Shown here: positions 57,646-64,000 of the stretch, in pieces
How the letters are laid out: each line of letters starts with the position of its first letter
Position numbering within the stretch: position 1 is the first letter of the stretch
DNA from: Microbacterium luteolum
GTDB taxonomy: Bacteria > Actinomycetota > Actinomycetes > Actinomycetales > Microbacteriaceae
DNA: 64,000 nt
Reading direction: 5' to 3'
Assembly: GCF_039533965.1 (NCBI RefSeq)
Contig: NZ_BAAAUN010000001.1
Span: forward strand, 1,400,950 to 1,464,949
The notes under the pieces: generated by a model
What the model saw: the letters and a program-made list of their open reading frames with translations, nothing else
Database searches by the model: none
What the model was told of the DNA's origin: nothing
Position numbers and translations under genes: made by a program

Positions 57646-58791
57646 TCAGCGCCGAGCGATGAGCTTGCGGATGCTGACACCGATTCGACGCATGCGCGCA
57701 CGCAGCACAGTGGATGTCGACGCCGAGGGATCACCCATCGAGATTCGCATCGTGGCAAGCCGTGGCCAGATCAGTCGGTACAGCGTTCGCGGACGATGCA
57801 GGACGGGGACCAGTCGCAGAGCTCGAAAGTGGCGTCGAGATGTCGAGGTCTCCAGCCGCATCTCCCAATCTCGCGGAGGCTGCGCCGCCGCGAACCGCGA
57901 CGCATCACCCCCGAATGCCCGTTCGAGCGGCACCCGGAGCACATAGCCGGCATCGAGTCGATCGACCACTGAGAGGACCCGCTCTCCGCCATGCCGTAGC
58001 ATCGACTCCGCATTCCGGACCAGGCCTGCAGCAGGCATCGCGCCTTCGAACGGACGCATGTCGTGTAGAGCCGCGATCACCGCGTGCGCTGGGTCTCGGG
58101 GAGTTCTCACGGTTACGCCGGCGAACACGCGGTCCTCAGAATCGGCGAGCAGAACCTTGAAAGCCTCGGCAGGCGCGACACCGATACCCGGATACGAGGA
58201 ATGCACGTCCACCGCACAACCCCACTCCCCGACAACGAGTGTCAAAGAGTGAGTGATCGTCGTCCCTGTGAAGGGCAGGATCAGGGGCGTCCAGCCCCAA
58301 GGCTCCATCGCCTTCGCCAACCTCCGGTCATCGCCGGAGCGCACCCAGCAATCGACGTCGCCGGAATGCTCGCGGTCCCGCAGCCCCTGAGCATGCAGCG
58401 TCGGCCCCTTAATGAACAGGATGTCGATGCCGTGCGCCGCAGCGACTCTCGCCACGAGGGCATAGACGAGTTCATGGAATACGGAGATGAGCCAGGGCTC
58501 GGCGATGGACCGCATTCTCGCAGGATCTTCCGTCCGTTTCGACGCAAGCCCCATCCCAGCGAGGTCATGGACGATCTCGCGGTCTCTCTCGGTCAACGTC
58601 CGGTCATCGACCGGCCCCGTCAGGAGAGTTCGCCAAACCGCGGCTCCCTCACCGAAGAGGAATGCCGGCGGGCCCGGGATCGCAGGGACGGCGACAATCT
58701 CGAATCCCTCAGCTTCGTATTCGCTACCTCGCAAGTCCAGCGCGCCGAAAGCAATTGCAACCCAAGTCGACACGCTCCCATACTCGCACAC
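57646..58791 (-). CDS. NTP_transf_5-type nucleotidyltransferase with N-terminal PqqD-like segment
   Basis: A 381-residue protein. Residues about 10-88 have a PqqD-like outline (A-F-L-F-G-E-G-A-A-V-W-R-T-L-L and I-V-H-D-L-A-G-M-G-L-A-S). Residues about 105-300 are a nucleotidyltransferase-fold domain with F-I-K-G-P-T and the catalytic D-V-D in H-S-G-D-V-D-C-W near 145-147. The family (PF14907 type) has no established substrate and often sits beside PqqD and HprK-related kinase genes in exopolysaccharide loci. GTG at 58791 lies 15 bp after the ligase-type gene; no good ribosome site is seen. Confidence 0.8.
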   Translation of the reverse strand: MCEYGSVSTWVAIAFGALDLRGSEYEAEGFEIVAVPAIPGPPAFLFGEGAAVWRTLLTGPVDDRTLTERDREIVHDLAGMGLASKRTEDPARMRSIAEPWLISVFHELVYALVARVAAAHGIDILFIKGPTLHAQGLRDREHSGDVDCWVRSGDDRRLAKAMEPWGWTPLILPFTGTTITHSLTLVVGEWGCAVDVHSSYPGIGVAPAEAFKVLLADSEDRVFAGVTVRTPRDPAHAVIAALHDMRPFEGAMPAAGLVRNAESMLRHGGERVLSVVDRLDAGYVLRVPLERAFGGDASRFAAAQPPRDWEMRLETSTSRRHFRALRLVPVLHRPRTLYRLIWPRLATMRISMGDPSASTSTVLRARMRRIGVSIRKLIARR

Positions 58792-58806
58792 GGAGCGGGA
58801 GAGGCC

Positions 58807-60219
58807 CTACGGACGACGCGGCGTCGTCTCGTGGCGGGGACGCCCTGTCGGCTCCGACTCGATCTCCACTTTTCCGACCGTCTCCTGCACCCGCGCCGCC
58901 AGAACGAGGAGGGCGAAGAAGATCCATGTCGTCGAAGGCTCGATCGCGGAACTGTGCATCGTGAGGACGATCGGCAGGGAGATCACGCCGAGGACTAGCG
59001 CGATCCACACCACTCGAGATGGTCGCTCAGGGTGCCGACGTGCTTGGATCCCGGTGCGCAGAATGCGCAGCAACCAGACGATGAACAGCGCGAACACCAC
59101 GAAGCCGTATTGGGCGAGGACTTCGATGAAGCCATTGTGAGGATTGACGATTCCCAGCGTCTGGTCCTGAGCCCCGCTGATCGCCACATAGTTCTCGAAC
59201 GAACCGGGTCCCCCGCCGAGCAGAGGGCTGCTTCCTGCGAGTGCGAGCCCCACCAGAACGAGGTTCCAGCGCACGAATGTCGAGATGTCAACGGGGATGG
59301 CGATGCCGAGGACGTCGATCTGATTGCCGGACGTTCCGAGGAACTGAGCGAACTCCTCGAAGGGAGTCTGCTCCATGCGATCGAGCAGCACTATCGCCCC
59401 GATGAGCGCCAGCAGTACGAGGGCGAGCTTCACTCCGACTCGCCCACGCAGAAGCATGAGAATCGATGTGACGACGAAGACGGCGAGAACCATGATGCCG
59501 GTGCGACTGTTCGTCGCATTCATGAAGAACGGGATGGAGACCAGTCCGACGATCGTCGCTGATCGGATCAACTTGCTTCGGGTGCGCCCCCACAGAACGA
59601 CGAGCGCGACAAAGGAGAACAGCAGGAACGTGGCGTAGTTGTTCGGGTTGTAGAAGGTGACGGTGATCCCCCAGCCGTCCAGCGTCCGCTCGTCGGCGTA
59701 GGAGGCGCTGAGGGAGACTCCCGTGAGGATCTCGGCGACTGCGAAGAGGGAGATAATCGCGTATGCGAACAGCCAGCCGTACAACAGCGCCATCAGGAGC
59801 TTCTTCGGTGCACGCACGATGGCAACCGCGATGAGCAGCGCAAGTCCCGTTCCCAGGGACAGCAGCTCTCCGAAGGTGTGCGGAGAGGGACCGGACACCA
59901 TGAGACCCAAGCCCGCGACCAACAACCACACGGCGGCGAGGACGACCGTGAGGGTACGAAGCACGGACCGTGCGCCCTTCTCCACGGAGAACACGGCCGC
60001 GCATAGGAACAGCAACGCGAGGACGCGGAAGAGGAAGAACGACCCGATACCTGGCACGAGCGGGCCGAAAGCCGCGAGAACCGGCAACAAGAAGACCAAC
60101 ACGAGCGGCAGCCATCCGGCGGTGGGCTGCACCTCGGCCCCCACTGCGTCATCCGGACGTACGTCGCCGCGTTCCGCTGCCGCGGAGGTTGCTCGCACCC
60201 GTCCTCGCTCCATGACCAT
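58807..60219 (-). CDS. O-antigen ligase/Wzy-type polymerase
   Basis: A 470-residue membrane protein with about twelve spans and the Wzy_C (O-antigen ligase family) loop: L-L-G-G-G-P-G-S-F-E near 355 and N-P-H-N-G-F-I-E-V-L-A-Q-Y-G near 380. In Gram-positives it polymerises or attaches repeat units outside the membrane. ATG at 60219 has GAGGG eight bases upstream. The codons and intergenic DNA from here to the end of the window look less GC-rich than the housekeeping part, as usual for variable polysaccharide genes. Confidence 0.9.
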   Translation of the reverse strand: MVMERGRVRATSAAAERGDVRPDDAVGAEVQPTAGWLPLVLVFLLPVLAAFGPLVPGIGSFFLFRVLALLFLCAAVFSVEKGARSVLRTLTVVLAAVWLLVAGLGLMVSGPSPHTFGELLSLGTGLALLIAVAIVRAPKKLLMALLYGWLFAYAIISLFAVAEILTGVSLSASYADERTLDGWGITVTFYNPNNYATFLLFSFVALVVLWGRTRSKLIRSATIVGLVSIPFFMNATNSRTGIMVLAVFVVTSILMLLRGRVGVKLALVLLALIGAIVLLDRMEQTPFEEFAQFLGTSGNQIDVLGIAIPVDISTFVRWNLVLVGLALAGSSPLLGGGPGSFENYVAISGAQDQTLGIVNPHNGFIEVLAQYGFVVFALFIVWLLRILRTGIQARRHPERPSRVVWIALVLGVISLPIVLTMHSSAIEPSTTWIFFALLVLAARVQETVGKVEIESEPTGRPRHETTPRRP

Positions 60220-60338
60220 TCGCGCATCCCTCGAGTCACGAACACGGCAAGTCGGTGACAGACCAACAGTAAGTGATGCCGCGCATCACCTCAACTCCGA
60301 GACCTTTGCGCCCGAGCCGCTCAACTGCGTCGCCCGTC

Positions 60339-61610
60339 TCAGCCGAGACTGCGCTGCTGCCCCTGTCCAGACGCTGCAGCCCGCGCAATCCATCCAGCCA
60401 GAGCCAGGTTCACGATGAGCAGCACCGTCTGAACGATGCTCATCACCACGATCGCGAGATAGATCTGACCGCTAAGCATGAAGAGCACCGCGAGAGGCGC
60501 GGCGGCGTAGACCACGGCGAACGGCAACCCGATGTGCTGCTTCCCGAGCACGACGAAGAGCGTCGAGATCGGTGACGCCGCGAGGTTGAGATAGAGCCAC
60601 GGTGTGAGCGCTTGCGCATAGAGGCCCGCGTCGCCCCACTCCGCGCCGAGCGCCCAGGGCACGAGCACGGGGCTGAAGAGGAAGATCAGCGCGAACGGCA
60701 CAAACCCGAAGACTAGTGATTTGCCGACGCTCGATCGCACGACGCGCGGCAGGTCCTGCCTCGGAGTGCTGGCAAGTTGCGGGAAGTAGACCTGGCTGAT
60801 GGCCGAGCCGATCAGGGCTGCCGGTACGTTCACAAGACGCCACGCCTGCGAGTACTGGCCGAGGGCATCCAGCGAGTGATTCCCGATGATGAAGTTGATG
60901 CCGTTCAGTCGGATCGAGTCGACGAGAGTCTGCGGCGTGGTCAGTGCCGGCATCCGCCAATACTTGCGAAACAGGTAGGACCAGCGACGTTGTCGATCGG
61001 CGCCCTGGGCGGCCCGACGCCCGGAAGCGTCGGCGAAGACAAGGACCACCACGGCGACGAGCTGCCCGAGCGCGAGCCCGCTGGCGAGAGCGAGGCCGCC
61101 GCTCAGTCCGGAAAAGCTCATGAGCACCTGCGCGACCGCAACGGTCCCCGCGAGCAGAACGCGATTTCGGCTCAGGATGCCGAATTCATGTGTGCGGGTG
61201 TACCAGTAGGTGAACAGGCTCAGGCCGCCGAGGAGCAGCACTTCGGGGCCCATCAGGATGATCAGCCCGCGCCATGAAGCTGAAAGATCCGAAGGCCAGA
61301 GGACCACGACGACACACACCAGAGTGACGGCCGCGGAACTCACCACGAGGAGTCGAGTCGTGAGCCTCTTAAGTGCCGCGGCTTCTCTGAGGGATCGCGG
61401 CAGCACTATCGCCAACTCGTACCGTAGCGTCGCCACCACAGCGATGAGCAGGGTAATGGAGAGGAACAGGGAGTACTCGCCGAAGTCCTGCGGCCGGTAG
61501 AGCCGGCTAAGTATCGGCATGGCCGCCAGCGTCGCCAGCTGCGCGATCACCGAGCCCGAGACGAGCGTGAGGATGTTTCGTCCGACACCGCGAGTGCTGT
61601 CATTCGGCAC
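60339..61610 (-). CDS. Polysaccharide repeat-unit flippase (Wzx/PST family)
   Basis: A 423-residue membrane protein with about twelve spans of the MOP/PST superfamily. It opens I-L-T-L-V-S-G-S-V-I-A-Q-L, with P-I-L-S-R-L-Y-R-P-Q-D-F-G-E-Y-S near 32-47, the typical flippase signature. It moves lipid-linked repeat units to the outer face for polymerisation by the ligase-type protein. GTG at 61610 overlaps the upstream glycosyltransferase by 11 bp. The 119-bp gap 60220-60338 contains no gene. Confidence 0.92.
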   Translation of the reverse strand: MPNDSTRGVGRNILTLVSGSVIAQLATLAAMPILSRLYRPQDFGEYSLFLSITLLIAVVATLRYELAIVLPRSLREAAALKRLTTRLLVVSSAAVTLVCVVVVLWPSDLSASWRGLIILMGPEVLLLGGLSLFTYWYTRTHEFGILSRNRVLLAGTVAVAQVLMSFSGLSGGLALASGLALGQLVAVVVLVFADASGRRAAQGADRQRRWSYLFRKYWRMPALTTPQTLVDSIRLNGINFIIGNHSLDALGQYSQAWRLVNVPAALIGSAISQVYFPQLASTPRQDLPRVVRSSVGKSLVFGFVPFALIFLFSPVLVPWALGAEWGDAGLYAQALTPWLYLNLAASPISTLFVVLGKQHIGLPFAVVYAAAPLAVLFMLSGQIYLAIVVMSIVQTVLLIVNLALAGWIARAAASGQGQQRSLG

Positions 61611-62916
61611 GCGTCATCGGCCGTTCTGTGCTGAGAGCGATTTCGGCGAGGTTGGCGACAAACGACGAGTGATTCACGTCGCTCGACCAGGTTCGCTTCC
61701 AATGGTCGAAACTCGCGTCGGCCCAACGGCGGTACTCGGTCCGGTCCGACCGAAGGAGAGCTTCGATTCGATCGGCGACGTCTTCGGGCGACGGATCCGC
61801 AGGGAGCAGTCCATCGAACATCCCGCTCGCTGGATCGATCGTTTCGGAGTTGCCCCCGACGTCCGTCGCCAGGATGGGAAGCCCCTGCGCTAGTCCCTCC
61901 ATGATCGACACAGGAACTCCCTCTGAGGCCGACACGTTGATGAAGGCCGAAGCGGGGTTGTTCGCGTACCAGTCGCGCACCCCTTCATTGTCGAGGCCGC
62001 CGACGAACTCGAAACTGCCCGGAGCGAGGAACTGCTCCGCCCGTAACTGCACGGCTGCTGAATATGCAGTGTCGACGGGCCCGATGTGCCGCCACCGGAC
62101 GCCGCGACCGCGCGACTGCAGCTCCGCGAGACTGTCGATGAGCAGCTCCAATCGCTTCACCGGCAAGATGAAGGAGCAGGAGACGACTGTGTTGGCGTCT
62201 TGGTCCGCGTTGCCGGGATTGACAGCGGCGCGCGCCCCGAGACGAGCGACCGAGATCTTTTCCGAGTAGGCGGGCCATCGTCTCCGCAGGTAGTCGTATC
62301 CCGCGCGCGATACCGAGAAGACCTGCGAGATGCCGCGAAGGATCTCCTCACGCTGGGGCAGGTAGTTCGACGCGTGTCGCTCCGCATACACATCGAAACC
62401 GTGGGCGCGGGACACGATCGGAATGTGCGCGAGCCCCGCTCGTTGACGGACGTCAATAGCGACGCCGACGGGCAGATCCAACCAGTAGGCGTAGAAAACG
62501 CAATGTGCGCGCAGCAATCCCATCGCGGGGATCGTCCGGAGCACGGCGTTGCTGCGAATACTCACCGCGATGCGAAATTTCAGTTCCTGGAGCTTTCCGC
62601 GCACGCTCGTTTGCGCACTAATCGAGCCGAAAAACGCAGCCAGGGTCTGGATGGGGTGACGCATTGCCTGGCGGGCAACAGCGCGCAGGGCACCGCCGCC
62701 GGACGGTGCGATCACGACGGCATTGACGGGGACGTCCCGAATTGTCCGGTCGGAGGCGCCCGTCGCCGATGGAACGATGATCACGCGATCGAATCGGTCG
62801 GCCAGCACCCGGACTTCCGGTTCGAGAAACGGCTCCCCTTCCCCGAACGGGTAGTCGAGGGTGAACAGGACGACCGTAGTGCCGACGGGCTCAGCGCCGC
62901 CTGCTGATGTCGTCAT
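61600..62916 (-). CDS. Family 4 glycosyltransferase (GT-B)
   Basis: A 438-residue cytoplasmic GT-B enzyme. The C-terminal sugar-nucleotide site reads N-V-S-A-S-E-G-V-P-V-S-I-M-E-G-L-A-Q-G-L-P near 355-375 and I-L-A-T-D-V-G-G-N-S-E follows. The N-terminal half starts V-L-F-T-L-D-Y-P-F-G-E-G-E-P-F, a pattern of exopolysaccharide GT4 enzymes. It adds a sugar to the growing lipid-linked repeat unit. ATG at 62916 with GGGGGTGAGG. Overlaps the flippase gene. Confidence 0.92.
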   Translation of the reverse strand: MTTSAGGAEPVGTTVVLFTLDYPFGEGEPFLEPEVRVLADRFDRVIIVPSATGASDRTIRDVPVNAVVIAPSGGGALRAVARQAMRHPIQTLAAFFGSISAQTSVRGKLQELKFRIAVSIRSNAVLRTIPAMGLLRAHCVFYAYWLDLPVGVAIDVRQRAGLAHIPIVSRAHGFDVYAERHASNYLPQREEILRGISQVFSVSRAGYDYLRRRWPAYSEKISVARLGARAAVNPGNADQDANTVVSCSFILPVKRLELLIDSLAELQSRGRGVRWRHIGPVDTAYSAAVQLRAEQFLAPGSFEFVGGLDNEGVRDWYANNPASAFINVSASEGVPVSIMEGLAQGLPILATDVGGNSETIDPASGMFDGLLPADPSPEDVADRIEALLRSDRTEYRRWADASFDHWKRTWSSDVNHSSFVANLAEIALSTERPMTRAE

Positions 62917-62977
62917 GAGGCCTCACCCCCGAAAATTCCAGTCGCACGCATGAGCACTCTTCTTGTGTCGATCCGAG

Positions 62978-64000
62978 CTAACGCTGACGGTTCCGACGAC
63001 GATACTGCTTGGAGTGCGGCGAGACATCCTGCGCCGATTCGAGCATGATCTGTGAAAGACCCGGCTGCACTGCCATCTCCCAGGTCAGTTCGCGCCGCGC
63101 CTCCGTGGCCGTCGATGCCAATCGCCGGGCAGTCTCCTCGGGATTGTCAGCGAGTGCCATCATCTGATCCAGCATGCCGTCGACATCGTCTTCGTGGCCG
63201 CTGACCGGAACCGCGTAGGAGTCTGCGAAGCGTTTCTGTGCCACACGGTCGGTGACAACGTTCACCAGTCCGGCGATCGTGTACTCGTAACTCTTGCTGG
63301 CCACCGCGAGCTCGTTCTGTCCCTCGGCTTGAAGGAGCGAAAGCCCGAAACCTGCATTCGCGAGCAGCTTCGGCACGTCGTGAGCCGGTCGGGCAGGCAA
63401 CATCTCGAGGTTCGGCAGTGGACCCTGCAGGTCGAGCATTCCGCGGAAATCATCCTCGTGCCCGGCCGACGGGTACCGTTCCAGGACCTGGAACTCGAAC
63501 GGGAGTCCTCGAGACGCGGAACGAGCGATGAGCTCGATCAGGAGTCGCGTACCGTACGGCCGGCTCAGGGTACCGGTATGGAGCACCGTCCACCGTCGAT
63601 CGGCGAAGGGCACCGACGGCAGGTCGGAATACTGCTCGAGGAGCGGATAGTTGGGAGACACCGAGACCCGGACGCCCGCTGCCCTGAACGTCCGCGCCAT
63701 GTCGTCCGTGGCGACGTTCGCCGCGCCGAGCGCCTTGGCCGAGCGCACCTGATATGCCTCGATCGCCGTTGCGACCGACTCGCGGAGAAACCGTGGGCCC
63801 GGAACCTTCGCCGAATAATAGGTCGCGTAGTACTCGTGCACGTCATAAAGGACCGGTGGCCCACCCCGCTTCCGCCGCTTCTTCGCCGCGGCGAGGAAGT
63901 AGAAGTCATGAATATGCCAGAGGGTAGCCTCGTGCTCCGCCGCCTGTCGGGCGATACCCTTCACCATGCTGATCCGCGCGAGCGCGTTCTTCGGACGGGG
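62978..64000 (-). CDS. Glycosyltransferase, N-terminus outside the window
   Basis: At least 341 residues are visible and the frame stays open to the window edge; the eleven codons before the first ATG (R-P-K-N-A-L-A-R-I-S) read as real protein. The visible part has L-W-H-I-H-D-F-Y-F-L and Y-D-V-H-E-Y-Y of the GT-B N-terminal domain, then T-V-L-H-T-G-T-L near 132 and S-K-S-Y-E-Y-T-I-A-G-L near 238 of the C-terminal domain. It is probably a GT4-like enzyme of the polysaccharide pathway. The true start lies upstream. Confidence 0.87.
   Translation of the reverse strand, partial: PRPKNALARISMVKGIARQAAEHEATLWHIHDFYFLAAAKKRRKRGGPPVLYDVHEYYATYYSAKVPGPRFLRESVATAIEAYQVRSAKALGAANVATDDMARTFRAAGVRVSVSPNYPLLEQYSDLPSVPFADRRWTVLHTGTLSRPYGTRLLIELIARSASRGLPFEFQVLERYPSAGHEDDFRGMLDLQGPLPNLEMLPARPAHDVPKLLANAGFGLSLLQAEGQNELAVASKSYEYTIAGLVNVVTDRVAQKRFADSYAVPVSGHEDDVDGMLDQMMALADNPEETARRLASTATEARRELTWEMAVQPGLSQIMLESAQDVSPHSKQYRRRNRQR

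Overview
The window is high-GC DNA, densely coded on both strands, from an actinobacterium. The gene set (guaB with guaB3, groES under CIRCE, the alr-tsaE-tsaB-rimI-tsaD block, glmS-acpS, coaA, DUF2277, SURF1, many GTG starts) fits the family Microbacteriaceae and most resembles Microbacterium. The genus is an inference from gene content; no rRNA gene is present. I see no prophage, insertion sequence, tRNA or CRISPR array.

Layout. 1-4.3 kb: a carbohydrate ABC importer followed by the start of a class II aldolase, divergent from a DeoR-type repressor. 4.5-9.2 kb: one very large secreted nuclease/nucleotidase. 9.4-14.5 kb: SURF1, GuaB3, an ABC-F protein, a VapBC-like pair and an OsmC protein. 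14.5-21.1 kb: seven tightly coupled genes (receiver-PIG-L fusion, ATP-grasp, PHP, family 2 glycosyltransferase, a 47-residue membrane protein, stand-alone receiver, PAS histidine kinase). 21.2-23.7 kb: DUF2277, a small membrane protein and guaB. 23.9-29.5 kb: a branched-chain amino acid type (Liv) importer whose LivH carries an extra secreted domain. 29.6-32.4 kb: rarD, groES and a THUMP-like methyltransferase. 32.4-45 kb: cell-wall and t6A genes (glmS, acpS, alr, tsaE, tsaB, rimI, tsaD), with a two-component system and a degenerate GGDEF protein between tsaE and tsaB, and two tandem membrane-anchored paralogues downstream. 45-48 kb: coaA, a Ppx/GppA protein and VanZ. 47.5-64 kb: an exopolysaccharide locus with a tyrosine phosphatase, a BY-kinase/chain-length protein, an HprK-like kinase with a PqqD-like tail, an AraC regulator, a Tat-type secreted protein, a MauE-thioredoxin fusion, an acyltransferase, signal peptidase I, DUF4012, a PqqD-like nucleotidyltransferase, an O-antigen-ligase-type protein, a flippase and two glycosyltransferases.

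Two loci are the best candidates for undescribed systems. The first is the seven-gene operon at 14.55-21.06 kb, in which phospho-signalling parts are fused to and interleaved with carbohydrate enzymes. The second is the pair of PqqD-like fusions (HprK-like kinase at 49.8-50.9 kb and nucleotidyltransferase at 57.6-58.8 kb) in the exopolysaccharide locus. A third pattern runs through the window: at least fourteen genes have a TANNNT hexamer exactly six bases before the start codon, the signature of leaderless transcripts. Next to the AraC gene there is also a decayed duplicate of the promoter and first codons of the Tat-type secreted protein gene.
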